Source: Marinobacter salinisoli (GTDB lineage: Bacteria > Pseudomonadota > Gammaproteobacteria > Pseudomonadales > Oleiphilaceae). From it: a stretch of DNA of 64,000 nt. The stretch is from contig NZ_CP071247.1 of NCBI RefSeq assembly GCF_017301335.1, forward strand, positions 3,534,001 to 3,598,000. The letters run 5' to 3'. Shown in pieces: positions 51,999-61,433 of this stretch. Under the pieces are notes generated by a model. It had not been told where the DNA came from, did not search any database, and saw nothing but the letters and a program-made list of their open reading frames with translations. The position numbers and the translations under genes are program-made. Within the stretch, counting starts at the first letter, position 1, and every line of letters begins with the position of its first letter.

Positions 51999-52511
51999 AT
52001 GGTGCAGCACCTTAATCACGCAGAAGGTGTCCGGCTGCTACTGACACCTAACCGTTCTCTGAGCTGGCGAGGCAATGTTCGCATCTGGCTGTGTGTCGTG
52101 GCGGTCACCCTGATAATCGCTACCGCCATGGCGCTGGCCGGGGCCTGGGTGGTGGTCCCATTTGCCGGCCTGGAACTGCTGGCGCTGGCGATCGGCGTTT
52201 ACCTGACGTCCCAGTCGTGCCAGCGACAGGAAGTACTCACCATTAACAACAGCGACATCCGGCTGGAAAAAGGCCGGCGGCGAAAACTGTCCGAGTGGAC
52301 CTTGCCAGTGCGTTACGCGCGCCTTCGCATGAACCCGCCAGAGCACCCTTTCGCGCCACCGAAACTGGTCCTCATCCATCGCGACGTTCACGTTTCGCTG
52401 GGCTCCTTCCTGAACGTGGAAGACACCGAGGCACTGGTGCGATTTCTCGAATCCCGTGGCCTGACCATTGAGCGAAAGCAACCGGAGCCAGATCCCGGGC
52501 TCTGGTTCTAG
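51999..52511 (+). CDS. DUF2244 membrane protein
   Basis: A 170-aa protein with two close transmembrane helices (about residues 28-72) followed by a soluble beta-rich domain. SLSWRGNVRIW, then the helices, then LTINNSDIRLEKG and HVSLGSFLNVEDTEALVRFLES match DUF2244, a family often near cytochrome oxidase genes but of no known function. I chose the ATG at 51999 over the frame start at 51894. Its end overlaps the convergent lipid kinase gene by four bases. Confidence 0.85.
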   Translation: MVQHLNHAEGVRLLLTPNRSLSWRGNVRIWLCVVAVTLIIATAMALAGAWVVVPFAGLELLALAIGVYLTSQSCQRQEVLTINNSDIRLEKGRRRKLSEWTLPVRYARLRMNPPEHPFAPPKLVLIHRDVHVSLGSFLNVEDTEALVRFLESRGLTIERKQPEPDPGLWF

Positions 52512-53398
52512 AGGCGTGCCTTGCCTGGGGCCGTGCTGACCACCCGGGCCCCGATAACGGACAGACAACGGGGCCGGCTCACCACTCTCAGCGGAGTTTC
52601 CCCGACCACGTCACCGTCGGCGGTCACCGTTTTGGACTTGCTGGTAACGATCGAGCATTCGCGCCCTTTCATCTGAATCACGGTACTGGTTCGATCCGGC
52701 GAACGCCGGTTCAGGCGAATGGTCAGGAACGTCAGCAGCAACTGCCCCAGAGACCGGGGCTTGATGGCCACCACATCCAACTGCCCGTCATCCGCACTGG
52801 CCTCGGGTATTTCGTTGCCACCCCCGAAAAACGCACCACTGGCGATGGCAACCGACAGCCAGCGGCCCCGAATCACCGCCTTGTCGCAACGGATCTCCGC
52901 CGAAAACCCCCGCTTGGCATTCAGCCTGCGCAGCAGCTCAACACCGTAGCTGAAGCGGCCAAAGAGTTTCTTGCCGGCAGGCTCCGATTTGCGAACCGGG
53001 AGCGTGCCCAGACCGATATGCGCGACATTAAGAAACAGCCGGCCGTCGAACTCGGCAACGTCCACCTTCTGCGTGCTGCCTTGTGCCACCAGCGAGCAAA
53101 GAGCCTCCGGATCCTCGGGTAGCGCCAGGTTGCGTGCGAAGTCGTTCGCCGTTCCCGACGGCAGTACCGCCAGCGTGGCTTGTTTTTCCAGGCACAGCTG
53201 CGCGCCAAAATTGGCCGAGCCGTCTCCGCCGGCCACCATCACGACATCGCCAGGCCGGATCTCTTCCGTCCATGCCTGATCGTCAAAGCCGACCTTTCGC
53301 GGCTCCCGTATCCCGGCCCGGGCCAATGCGTTCAGCCAGAATGTTTGTCCCCGCTGGCCATCGCCCGCTTTTGGATTGGCCACCAGCCAGTAGGTCAT
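52508..53398 (-). CDS. diacylglycerol/lipid kinase family protein (YegS-like)
   Basis: A 296-aa protein of the DAGK catalytic superfamily, which phosphorylates lipids. The N-terminal NPKAGDG, the GGDGS motif (about residues 56-60), LPSGTANDFARNL and the later ADDGQLDVVAI segment match YegS/DgkB-type kinases. The lipid substrate is unknown. It ends four bases inside the DUF2244 frame. Confidence 0.87.
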   Translation of the reverse strand: MTYWLVANPKAGDGQRGQTFWLNALARAGIREPRKVGFDDQAWTEEIRPGDVVMVAGGDGSANFGAQLCLEKQATLAVLPSGTANDFARNLALPEDPEALCSLVAQGSTQKVDVAEFDGRLFLNVAHIGLGTLPVRKSEPAGKKLFGRFSYGVELLRRLNAKRGFSAEIRCDKAVIRGRWLSVAIASGAFFGGGNEIPEASADDGQLDVVAIKPRSLGQLLLTFLTIRLNRRSPDRTSTVIQMKGRECSIVTSKSKTVTADGDVVGETPLRVVSRPRCLSVIGARVVSTAPGKARL

Positions 53399-53587
53399 GC
53401 ATTCCGCCCCCCGATGCGTTCATTCCTGTGAACATCGCCCGTACCTGTTACTCAACCATAATGCAGTCTCGGTACTTTCGCTCTTTTGCCCGCCGAACGG
53501 CTGGATTGACGGTTACCCGGGGACTGGGCAAACTGCCCGTACGCCGACAGAGCAATAACAACGAACAACAGATTACGAGGCACCCCC

Positions 53588-54496
53588 ATGGACTTCCTTC
53601 GCACGCCGGAGCACCGATTCGTCAACCTGCCCGATTACCCGTTCGCCCCCCATTACCTGGATGTCGGCGGCCTTCGGATGCACTACGTGGACGAAGGCCC
53701 TGCGGAAGCGAAACCCATCCTCATGCTTCATGGCGAGCCCTCGTGGTCGTACCTGTATCGGCACATGATTTCCCTGTGCGTGGCCAAGGGGCACCGGGTC
53801 GTTGCCCCTGACCTGATCGGTTTCGGCAAATCCGACAAACCAACGGACATCAACGCCTACAGCTATCAGCAGCACATGGACTGGATGCAGTCGTTCCTGG
53901 ATCAAACCAAGCTGAGTGACATCACTCTGGTCTGCCAGGACTGGGGCTCGCTGCTGGGGCTGCGTCTGGCGGCTGAAAATCCGGAGCGATTCCGCGCCAT
54001 TGTGGTTGGCAACGGCATGCTGCCAACCGGCGACCAGAAGGCACCGGCCGCCTTCAAACTGTGGAAGGGTTTTGCCCTGAACAGCCCCTGGTTCCCGATC
54101 GCCCAGATCGTCAACCTGGGCGCTGCCCGGACCCTCACCAAAGATGAACGAAGAGCCTACGATGCGCCCTTTCCGGACAAGACCTTCAAAGCCGGTGCGC
54201 GCGCGTTTCCCAAGCTGGTGCCGATGACCCCGGATGACCCGGCCGCACCCGCCAACCGGGCGGCGTGGAAAGTTCTGGAAGCCTGGAACAAACCCTTCCT
54301 GACCGCTTTCAGCAGTGGCGACCCGATTACCCGCGGCGGGGACGCCTACATGCAAAACCGGATTCCCGGTGCCGAAGGCCAGCCCCATATCACACTCAAG
54401 GGTGGCCATTTTCTGCAGGAGGATGCTCCGATGGCGTTTTCAAACGCCATCATCGATCTGATGGCGCGCATGGACGCCCGCCCTCCGGCCAGCTAA
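53588..54496 (+). CDS. haloalkane dehalogenase (HLD-I type)
   Basis: A 302-aa alpha/beta hydrolase that should split carbon-halogen bonds to alcohol and halide. The pentad is visible: nucleophile Asp118 in CQDWG with halide-binding Trp119, Glu50 in HGEPSWSYLYR by the oxyanion hole, acid Asp245 in SSGDPIT and base His274 in GGHF. Trp159 or Trp168 could supply the second halide contact. That pattern places it in the HLD-I subfamily. A hairpin terminator lies within its 3' end. Good fit to a marine hydrocarbon or halocarbon user. Confidence 0.9.
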   Translation: MDFLRTPEHRFVNLPDYPFAPHYLDVGGLRMHYVDEGPAEAKPILMLHGEPSWSYLYRHMISLCVAKGHRVVAPDLIGFGKSDKPTDINAYSYQQHMDWMQSFLDQTKLSDITLVCQDWGSLLGLRLAAENPERFRAIVVGNGMLPTGDQKAPAAFKLWKGFALNSPWFPIAQIVNLGAARTLTKDERRAYDAPFPDKTFKAGARAFPKLVPMTPDDPAAPANRAAWKVLEAWNKPFLTAFSSGDPITRGGDAYMQNRIPGAEGQPHITLKGGHFLQEDAPMAFSNAIIDLMARMDARPPAS

Positions 54497-54511
54497 CGGA
54501 GGGCGGCTTTT
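54478..54511 (+). terminator. terminator of the dehalogenase gene, embedded in the rarD 3' end
   Basis: Ten-bp perfect arms CCGCCCTCCG (54478-54487) and CGGAGGGCGG (54497-54506), with a nine-base loop holding the dehalogenase stop codon, run into CTTTT. It overlaps the end of the convergent rarD coding sequence. Confidence 0.65.
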
Positions 54512-55380
54512 CTGGCTTGCTGACGCCAGGAGGACCAGCTGTAAAGCGCCAATGCGGTCCAGATCATCAGAAAGCTGGCTAGCTGGATCTGGCTAAGGCG
54601 CTCATCAAACACCCATAACGCCAGGAAGAACTGCAGCGTCGGGTTGAGATACATGAGGAAACCCAGCGTTGCCAGCCGCAACCGGCGTGCCGCTCCGGCA
54701 AACAACAGCAGAGGGATGGCGGTAACGATGCCGCTGGCCATCAGCAGGGTCGCGTGAATCGCATTGCCACCGTAATGAGATTGCCCGCTTTGGCTGAGCC
54801 AGGTAAAGGCAAGCAACCCCACCGGCAACAGCAGCAGGGTTTCCACAAACAGGCCCGAGAGCCCGTCCAGAACGACCTGTTTGCGAAGCAGGCCATAGGT
54901 GCCGAAAGTGACAGCCAGCGCCAGCGCCATCCAGGGCAACTCACCGAGAGTGACCAGCTGCACCAGGATGCCAAGGCCCGCCAGCCCCACCGCCATCACC
55001 TGCAGAACGGCCATGCGTTCACGCAATACCAGCAAGCCAAGCGCCACATTCACCAGCGGCGTGAGGAAGTATCCGAGACTGGCCTGCAACACATGGCGGG
55101 TTTCGACCGCGTAGATGTAGATTCCCCAGTTGGACGCAATCAGTAACGCGCACGCCAGTACCCGCCAGAGTTTTGCCGGCTCCGCAAGGGCCTGCTTAAC
55201 CGGTCGCCAACGCCTGAGCACGGTGATGACCAGCGAGAGAAAAACGCAGGACCAGATGATCCGGTGCACCAGAACCTCAAAGGCGGGAATACCTTCGAAA
55301 AGCGCGAAAAACAGCGGGAAACAGCCCCAGATCAGGTAAGCCGACAACCCATACCAGACACCGCGGGTTACGTCATTCAT
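54493..55380 (-). CDS. rarD: RarD-type EamA/DMT transporter
   Basis: A 295-aa inner-membrane protein with ten helices in two EamA halves. The start TRGVWYGLSAYLIWGCFPLFF and LQASLGYFLTPLVNVALG are typical of RarD, an exporter named for a chloramphenicol-sensitivity locus but of unknown substrate. I chose ATG 55380, giving the usual N-terminus; 55392 is possible. The start overlaps the end of the second DMT gene upstream by eight bases, and the 3' end overlaps the dehalogenase gene by four. Confidence 0.85.
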   Translation of the reverse strand: MNDVTRGVWYGLSAYLIWGCFPLFFALFEGIPAFEVLVHRIIWSCVFLSLVITVLRRWRPVKQALAEPAKLWRVLACALLIASNWGIYIYAVETRHVLQASLGYFLTPLVNVALGLLVLRERMAVLQVMAVGLAGLGILVQLVTLGELPWMALALAVTFGTYGLLRKQVVLDGLSGLFVETLLLLPVGLLAFTWLSQSGQSHYGGNAIHATLLMASGIVTAIPLLLFAGAARRLRLATLGFLMYLNPTLQFFLALWVFDERLSQIQLASFLMIWTALALYSWSSWRQQARKAALR

Positions 55381-56296
55381 CGGCCGTTGCACGCTTGAAC
55401 GGGGCGCCGGTTCCGGCTTTTTGCTGCGTCACCGCCAGCGCCACACCAACAATCGCTACCAGACCACCAGCCAGCGCCAGGCCGCCAAGCTGCTCACCGA
55501 ACAGAATGTAGGCTTCCAGGGCGGTGACCGGTGGTACCAGGTAAAACAGGCTGGCCACCTGCGAGGCTGCGCCGCGCCGGATCAGCCACATGAGCAACAG
55601 GATGGCGCCGATCGATACCCCCAGCACCAGCCAGGCCATGGATAGCTGCAACTGCAGGCTCCATTCCACCTCACGGCTTTCCAGCGCAAAGGCGCCAATG
55701 GCAAAGAAGGATGCCGCCGCGGAATACTGGATGAAGGTCCCTGCCACCAGATCCGCGCCGGTCCCGAAGCGCTTTTGGTACACGGTACCCAGCGAGATGC
55801 CGGCCAGAGCGACCAGCGCCCAAAGCAAAGCCCAGGCCGACAGAGGCGCGCCCACCTGGTTGCCGGCGTACTTCTCAAACAACACCAGCGACACACCAAC
55901 AAGCCCGAGCGCCAACCCCAGCCATTGCCGGAAGGTCACCCGCTCGCCCAGCAGCATCACGGCCACCGCGGCCGTCACCAGCGGCTGCAGCCCCACAATC
56001 AGCGACACAATGCCCGAGGCCATGCCATCCTGAATGGCGTAGTACACCCCGCCCAGGTAACAGCCATGCACCAGCACACCGGTCACCGCCAGATGGCCCG
56101 CCGCCCGCCAGCCAGGCCAGCGGGTGTTCACAAGCCGGACCAGAATGGCCAGTAACCCGAGGGTGATCAGCATACGGAGCAACAGCAGGGTAAAGGGCTC
56201 GGCATAGGGCAAGCCGTACTTGGCGCCAATAAAGCCAGTGCTCCAGAGCCAGACGAACAGCGCCGGAATCAGGTAGGAGGAAACAACCGGGTGCAT
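55373..56296 (-). CDS. EamA-family DMT transporter
   Basis: A 307-aa permease with ten hydrophobic helices in two EamA repeats: FVWLWSTGFIGAKYGLPYAEPFTLLLLRM opens the first and FIQYSAAASFFAIGAFALES lies in the second. It is of the YdcZ/RhaT-like exporter class, substrate unknown. ATG 56296 was chosen over a TTG at 56305. It overlaps rarD by eight bases, so two different DMT exporters are coupled. Confidence 0.82.
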   Translation of the reverse strand: MHPVVSSYLIPALFVWLWSTGFIGAKYGLPYAEPFTLLLLRMLITLGLLAILVRLVNTRWPGWRAAGHLAVTGVLVHGCYLGGVYYAIQDGMASGIVSLIVGLQPLVTAAVAVMLLGERVTFRQWLGLALGLVGVSLVLFEKYAGNQVGAPLSAWALLWALVALAGISLGTVYQKRFGTGADLVAGTFIQYSAAASFFAIGAFALESREVEWSLQLQLSMAWLVLGVSIGAILLLMWLIRRGAASQVASLFYLVPPVTALEAYILFGEQLGGLALAGGLVAIVGVALAVTQQKAGTGAPFKRATADE

Positions 56297-56457
56297 GCAA
56301 GACAACCAGACTGAACGAGAAGTTTAAGACTGCAGGCTAAACGTTAGCAGCCAAACGAAATAGGCCAGGCAGTATCGTTCAATCCGCAGGTTTCGGCAAT
56401 CGGACCAAAGGCTGGTCAGACCAGATATTTACGCCGGGTCAGACTGACCGAGGCGGC

Positions 56458-56697
56458 TCATGAACCGCCGAGAATCGACTGCAGCTTCTGGGTGAGCTCC
56501 ACCGCCTCGGCGCCGAGCGGCGTCAGATAACCGCCATCCTTCTGGCTGATCAGGCCCTTGGCAAAAAGATGTTCTGCGGCGTCAACGATCTCCGGCGCGG
56601 CGGTGTGGGCGTGCACCTTGATCCCCTCCTGCGAAGACGAGGACGGAAACTGGGCCAGCAGGTTTAGTTCAGCAAGATGATCAGCAGAAAACGGCAT
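56458..56697 (-). CDS. TIGR02647-family protein
   Basis: A 79-aa cytosolic protein: MPFSADHLAELNLLAQF, the helix HAHTAAPEIVDAAEHLFAKGLISQKDGGYLTPLGAEAVELTQKLQ shown in parts. This is the small TIGR02647 family, conserved in Pseudomonas and relatives, function unknown. The helix-strand-helix order looks like a winged helix without a clear recognition motif. It is a single gene. Confidence 0.8.
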   Translation of the reverse strand: MPFSADHLAELNLLAQFPSSSSQEGIKVHAHTAAPEIVDAAEHLFAKGLISQKDGGYLTPLGAEAVELTQKLQSILGGS

Positions 56698-56858
56698 GTG
56701 TGAAACCTCGATTTATTGTCGTTGCTTGTTCACAGCATAGTCGATCGGCTCAGCGGGTTTAGCGCCGTTTCTTGATTCAGCTCAGGGCTGAGAGACCAGT
56801 CTCATTATCTAATGCCCTATACTTCCCCTAGCCCATCGCACACGGACGACTGACAGCC

Positions 56859-58205
56859 ATGGAAAACAACGGCTACTACCCGCGCCAATTGCGCCATCTG
56901 AGCGTTTATCTTGCTGATCTGGTCAAGGGCCGGCTGTGGCTCAAGGTCCTGATCGGCATGCTGCTCGGGCTGATTACCGGAACCCTGCTGGGGCCTTCTG
57001 TTGGCCTTGTTGAACCGGCCACCGGCAGCCTGATCGGGAACTGGCTGGCGTTTCCCGGCCAGCTGTTTCTGGCCACCATTCAGATGATCGTCATTCCACT
57101 GGTGATTGCCTCGGTGGTGCGAGGCCTGGCCGCCAGTGAAAACGTGTCGCAACTGCGAACCATGGGCGTCCGCGTGACAATCTTCTTCATCATCACCACC
57201 GCCGTCGCGGCAATGATCGGCTTGTGGATTGGTGGCGTGATGAACCCCGGTGCCATGATGACCGGCCTGGCTGCCACAGCGCCACCGTCAATCACGGCCA
57301 CAGCACCGGCCGCCGATCTGCCCGACGTGCTGGAATTACCCGAAACCCTGATTGGCCTGCTACCGGGCAACCCGCTGGACGCCATGGTGGAGGGGCAGAT
57401 GCTGCAGGTGGTGATTTTCTCCATCATTGTCGGGGTGGCACTGGTGAGCATGGAGTCGAAAAAATCCCGCCCGATGCTCGAACTGCTCGACTCCCTGCAA
57501 CAGATCTGCATGACCGTCGTGGGCTGGGCTATGCGCCTGGCCCCCGTCGCCGTATTCGGGCTTATGGCGCAACTGACCACCACCATCGGCTTCCAGGCCA
57601 TGCTCGGCATGGCATCCTATGTAGTCACGGTCATCGTCGGCCTGCTGCTGATGCTGGTGGTGTACATGGTGATCCTCAAAGTCATCGCCGGTGACTCACC
57701 CCGGCGCTTCCTGAAAGACACCAGGGATGTGCTGTTACTGGCGTTCTCCACATCCAGTTCAGCGGCGGTGATGCCCCTGTCGATCCGCACCGCCGAGGAC
57801 AAACTTGGGGTGCGGCCGTCGGTGTCTCAGTTTGTCATTCCCCTGGGCGCCACCATCAACATGAACGGCACGGCGCTGTACCAGGCGGTGGCAACGGTGT
57901 TTCTGGCCCAGGTGTACGGTGTCGATCTGGGCACCGGCAGCCTGGCTCTGGTGGTGGCTATGGCGGTGGGCGCCTCGGTCGGCTCGCCGGCAACGCCGGG
58001 GGTCGGCATTGTGATCCTGGCCATGGTATTGCAAACCGTGGGCGTGCCGCCCAGCGGCATTGCGCTGATTATGGGCGTGGACCGGATTCTGGACATGTGC
58101 CGCACCGCTATCAATGTCACCGGCGACCTGATCACCTGCCGACTGATGGAAAACTGGTCCGGCACCCGGCTGGTGAGTGAACCGGAAGCCAGCAATCCAG
58201 CGTAA
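56859..58205 (+). CDS. dicarboxylate/amino acid:cation symporter (DAACS)
   Basis: A 448-aa inner-membrane transporter of the glutamate/aspartate symporter fold: eight helices plus two re-entrant loops. Typical parts are FLATIQMIVIPLVIASVVRGLA, LAFSTSSSAAVMPLSI (serine-rich loop), GATINMNGTALYQAVATVFLAQ (NMNGT motif) and DRILDMCRTAINVTGD. It takes up dicarboxylates or acidic/neutral amino acids with sodium or protons. It ends 60 bases before the DsbA-like gene. Confidence 0.92.
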   Translation: MENNGYYPRQLRHLSVYLADLVKGRLWLKVLIGMLLGLITGTLLGPSVGLVEPATGSLIGNWLAFPGQLFLATIQMIVIPLVIASVVRGLAASENVSQLRTMGVRVTIFFIITTAVAAMIGLWIGGVMNPGAMMTGLAATAPPSITATAPAADLPDVLELPETLIGLLPGNPLDAMVEGQMLQVVIFSIIVGVALVSMESKKSRPMLELLDSLQQICMTVVGWAMRLAPVAVFGLMAQLTTTIGFQAMLGMASYVVTVIVGLLLMLVVYMVILKVIAGDSPRRFLKDTRDVLLLAFSTSSSAAVMPLSIRTAEDKLGVRPSVSQFVIPLGATINMNGTALYQAVATVFLAQVYGVDLGTGSLALVVAMAVGASVGSPATPGVGIVILAMVLQTVGVPPSGIALIMGVDRILDMCRTAINVTGDLITCRLMENWSGTRLVSEPEASNPA

Positions 58206-58265
58206 GGACGACAACAAGCGCCTGTTGCGGTAGGCTGGGCGGCTGAATTTCAAGCAGGAGTTGCC

Positions 58266-58910
58266 ATGACTCAGGTACATATCGACATCGTCTCGGACAT
58301 CGCCTGTCCGTGGTGCGCCATCGGCTACAAACGTCTCGAAAAAGCCATGCAAGAACTCGGAGATGAGCTCGAGTTCGACATTCAGTGGCGAGCCTTCGAG
58401 CTGAATCCGGACTCAACCAACGACGGCGAAGCCATCCTGCCTGCCCTGGCCCGCAAGTACGGCCGCAGCGAGGACGAAATGAGAGCCAACCAGGCGCAGA
58501 TGATGGACATCGCGTCCGGCCTCGGGCTGAATTTCGAAAAGCTTCAGCAGCGCCACACCCGCAACACCTTCGACGCCCACCGTCTGCTCAAATGGGCGGC
58601 GGAACAGGGCAAACAGACCGAACTGAAACTGGCTTTCTTTGAAGCCTATTTCGGACGGGCGGAGAACATCTCCAATACCGAGGTTCTGCTGGCGGCGGTG
58701 GAACAGGTCGGGCTGGACACCGACGCGGCAAAAGCCGTTCTGGCCTCCAACCGTTATGCCGATGACGTGCGCGGGGAAGAACTGCGCTACCAGCAAGCCG
58801 GCGTGTCCTCCGTTCCGGCCTACATCATCAACGAGAAATACCTGATTTCGGGTGCCCAGGAGCCGGAAACCCTGGTTGAAGCGCTGCGGGAAATTGCGGC
58901 CGAAAACTAG
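58266..58910 (+). CDS. DsbA-family (FrnE-like) thiol oxidoreductase
   Basis: A 214-aa thioredoxin-fold protein with CPWC at residues 14-17, then WRAFELNP and the inserted helical domain, and the cis-Pro region SVPAYIINEKYLISGAQ. These match the FrnE-like cytosolic DsbA branch. There is no signal peptide. The natural substrate is unknown. It is followed by the DUF1328 gene. Confidence 0.87.
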   Translation: MTQVHIDIVSDIACPWCAIGYKRLEKAMQELGDELEFDIQWRAFELNPDSTNDGEAILPALARKYGRSEDEMRANQAQMMDIASGLGLNFEKLQQRHTRNTFDAHRLLKWAAEQGKQTELKLAFFEAYFGRAENISNTEVLLAAVEQVGLDTDAAKAVLASNRYADDVRGEELRYQQAGVSSVPAYIINEKYLISGAQEPETLVEALREIAAEN

Positions 58911-58965
58911 CATTTTTCCGGCTTCGGCCTACAGTTAAGACCGGACTCCAGCTGGAGGAAAGAAA

Positions 58966-59142
58966 ATGCTGTACTGGTCAATAATCTGTCTGGTCGTAGC
59001 AATCATCGCCGGCGTTCTGGGGTTTGGAGGTATCGCCGGCGCGGCGACAGAATTTGCAAAAATTCTGTTTTTTATCTTCCTTGTTCTGCTGATTATCTCG
59101 GTGATTGCCAACGTCGTTCGTGGCCGGGGCCCCAAGGTCTAG
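58966..59142 (+). CDS. DUF1328 small membrane protein
   Basis: A 58-aa protein with two hydrophobic helices: [23 protein letters not shown] and [21 protein letters not shown], then a charged tail. Sequence and length are those of DUF1328/YtjA, a small inner-membrane family that is often stress-induced. GGAGGAAAG is close to the ATG. The frame is short and easy to miss but very well supported. Confidence 0.9.
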   Translation: MLYWSIICLVVAIIAGVLGFGGIAGAATEFAKILFFIFLVLLIISVIANVVRGRGPKV

Positions 59143-59185
59143 GGCCCGGCGTCGAAACGACGTTCGCAGTCAATCAGCTAACGGC

Positions 59186-60748
59186 TTAATCAGTGACACC
59201 CTGGGCCCGGGCCATTGCATACGCAGCTTTTGGCCCGGTCCACAGTGACGGCAGAATGATCAGGGACACGGGGATCGCCGTCAGCACGATAAACTGCTGC
59301 AGCACCCCAATCTGTCCAGCCCCCATGTACAGCAGAATCGCCGCCATGAGCGCCATGGCCCCACCCCAGAATGCCCTTACCAGATAATGCGGCTCATCGT
59401 GGCCAGCACCCACGGTCGCGATGGCATAACTCATCGAATCCCCGGTGGTGGCCACGAAAATAGTGGTCAGCAGGAGGATTGCGGCGGCCATGACGGTGCC
59501 CCCCGGCAGAGCTTCTGCAACGGTCAGCGTGGCGACATCAAAGGAGAAATTGTTGAGTGCTTCGGTCAGGTCAAAGGTGCCCGCCAACTGGTGGTAAATA
59601 CCGGAGCCTCCCAGCAGGGTAAACCAGATGGATGTGGCAATCGGGGCCAGCACCGCGACGGCCAGGATGGTTTCGCGGATGGTGCGTCCGCGGGAAATCC
59701 GGGCCACAAAAATCGACATCAAGGGTGTGTAGCCGATGAACCAGGCGAAGAAAAACACCGTCCACCACTTCATCCACCAGTCCGGAGCCGTTTCAGCGGT
59801 CACCGTCGACATGGCAAAGAAGGAACTCAGGTACTCACCCATCGAGGACAGGTAGGTATTGGTCAGGAATAGCGTCGGACCGAAGATAAAGATCACCGCC
59901 GCGATTGCCAGGGCCAGAATCACGTTGAATCGGCTCAACAACTGGATACCACGGTGCAGGCCACTGACCGCCGAGGCCATGTACACGCCCGCCAGCATCA
60001 CCAGGATGGTCAGCTGGGTCGAGAACTCATCGGCAATCCCGAACAATTCGTGCAGGCCAAAACTCATCTGGGTGGCCAGAAACCCAATGGGTCCGACCGT
60101 GCCCGCCACCACGGCAATAACGCAAAGCGCATCAACCAGGCCGCCAAACCAGCCGGTCATGACCCGCTCTCCGAGCACCGGATACAGCAGGGTGCGAGGC
60201 TGCAGCGGCTTACCCTGAACATAATGGGCATAGGCCAGCACCAGGGCCGTCAGCGAGCCAAGGACCGCCCAGGCCAGAAAGCCCCAGTGCATGAACGACT
60301 GCGCCATAGCCGGCGCCACCGCTTCCGCCGTGCCGGCTTCGGCCGTAAAGACCGGCGGCGACACCACGAAGTGATACACCGGCTCGCCCGCGGCAAAAAA
60401 CACGCCGCCCCCGGCCAGCAGGGTGCAGAGAATCATCGACATCCAGCGGAAGGTGCTGATTTCAGGCTTGGCCAGGCCACCGAGACGGGCGGCACCGGCG
60501 CGGCTCAGCGCCACGGCCAGGGAAATAAAGAAGGTGAGTAACAGCAGCAGCTGGAAGAACGAGCCCATGTATTGAGCGGTCCAGCTGAATCCGTCACCGA
60601 TGACCGATGCCAGACCCTTGGCATCGGTCAGGGACCACCCGACAAACAGCAAGATGAATCCCATGGTGAGGGTCAACACCACCGGATCACCCAGACGCCG
60701 GAGCCCGGTGGATTCGCTAGCAGAAACAGTTGCACTAGTAGAGGACAT
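59186..60748 (-). CDS. BCCT-family betaine/carnitine/choline-type transporter
   Basis: A 520-aa membrane protein with about 12 helices. The aromatic-rich core segment DWWMKWWTVFFFAWFIGYTPLMSIFVARISRGRTIRE (near 328-364, seen in parts) and the WSLTDAKG start fit BCCT transporters, which import compatible solutes such as glycine betaine or ectoine. Conserved Trp residues of the betaine box are present. The C-terminus is short, so osmotic regulation by a long tail is unlikely. Confidence 0.9.
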   Translation of the reverse strand: MSSTSATVSASESTGLRRLGDPVVLTLTMGFILLFVGWSLTDAKGLASVIGDGFSWTAQYMGSFFQLLLLLTFFISLAVALSRAGAARLGGLAKPEISTFRWMSMILCTLLAGGGVFFAAGEPVYHFVVSPPVFTAEAGTAEAVAPAMAQSFMHWGFLAWAVLGSLTALVLAYAHYVQGKPLQPRTLLYPVLGERVMTGWFGGLVDALCVIAVVAGTVGPIGFLATQMSFGLHELFGIADEFSTQLTILVMLAGVYMASAVSGLHRGIQLLSRFNVILALAIAAVIFIFGPTLFLTNTYLSSMGEYLSSFFAMSTVTAETAPDWWMKWWTVFFFAWFIGYTPLMSIFVARISRGRTIRETILAVAVLAPIATSIWFTLLGGSGIYHQLAGTFDLTEALNNFSFDVATLTVAEALPGGTVMAAAILLLTTIFVATTGDSMSYAIATVGAGHDEPHYLVRAFWGGAMALMAAILLYMGAGQIGVLQQFIVLTAIPVSLIILPSLWTGPKAAYAMARAQGVTD

Positions 60749-60816
60749 GTAAATCGCCGGTCGTTGAATGGGCCGGGCACCCTACTAACGCACCAATAAG
60801 GTTGCTATCGGTAGTT

Positions 60817-61344
60817 CTACCGAAACAGATCTGACCGCAGGCCCTGAACCACCGACTCACACACCTCGTCCTGACTTCTGCCCTCCCCGGTCACGGAAAG
60901 ATCCGCGTAGCGGGTGTAGAGCTGAAAACGCTCTTCGAACAGATCATCCAGCGACTGGTCCGGCCTGCGTGAGATGCCCCGGGCGCTGTAGTCGCCGATG
61001 CGCTGGATCACCAGAGGCAGAGGAATATCCAGAAACACCACCACACCGTTGGTTTTCAGGTGCGCCATGGCCGCCTCACTGTAGACCGCACTGCCGCCGG
61101 TACTGATGATCTGATGATGCACATCCAGCTCCAGCAGCACCTCTTCCTCAATGTGGCGCAACGCCTGATAACCATCTTCGTCAACGATGTCCTGCAGGGT
61201 CCGGCCGGCTTTCTCCTGAATCAGCAGATCGGTATCCACGAACCCCATCCCCAGGCGCTTGGCCAGCAAGACGCCAACCGTGCTCTTGCCACTGCCGGGC
61301 ATTCCAATCAGGACAATGTTCTGGTCAGTCTTCAGGTAAGGCAT
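60817..61344 (-). CDS. shikimate kinase-like protein (paralogue)
   Basis: A 175-aa P-loop kinase with GMPGSGKST (residues 14-22), the DTD motif (about 38-40), the SRRPDQSL lid region and a final Arg-containing helix. Shikimate kinase normally carries GGGA; here it reads STGGSAVYS. The FRxxE motif has become LRHIEEE. The gene stands alone, not in the usual aroKB operon. Either an orphan shikimate kinase or a relative with another substrate; the start at 61344 follows GGAGTAGAC. Confidence 0.75.
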   Translation of the reverse strand: MPYLKTDQNIVLIGMPGSGKSTVGVLLAKRLGMGFVDTDLLIQEKAGRTLQDIVDEDGYQALRHIEEEVLLELDVHHQIISTGGSAVYSEAAMAHLKTNGVVVFLDIPLPLVIQRIGDYSARGISRRPDQSLDDLFEERFQLYTRYADLSVTGEGRSQDEVCESVVQGLRSDLFR

Positions 61345-61433
61345 GTCTACTCCGGAAAAGTTGGGCGGCCGATTGTAACAAGTACGGCTAACCTTGGTCT
61401 GAAAACTATACCCTTTGCCTCAAGGAGGACACC

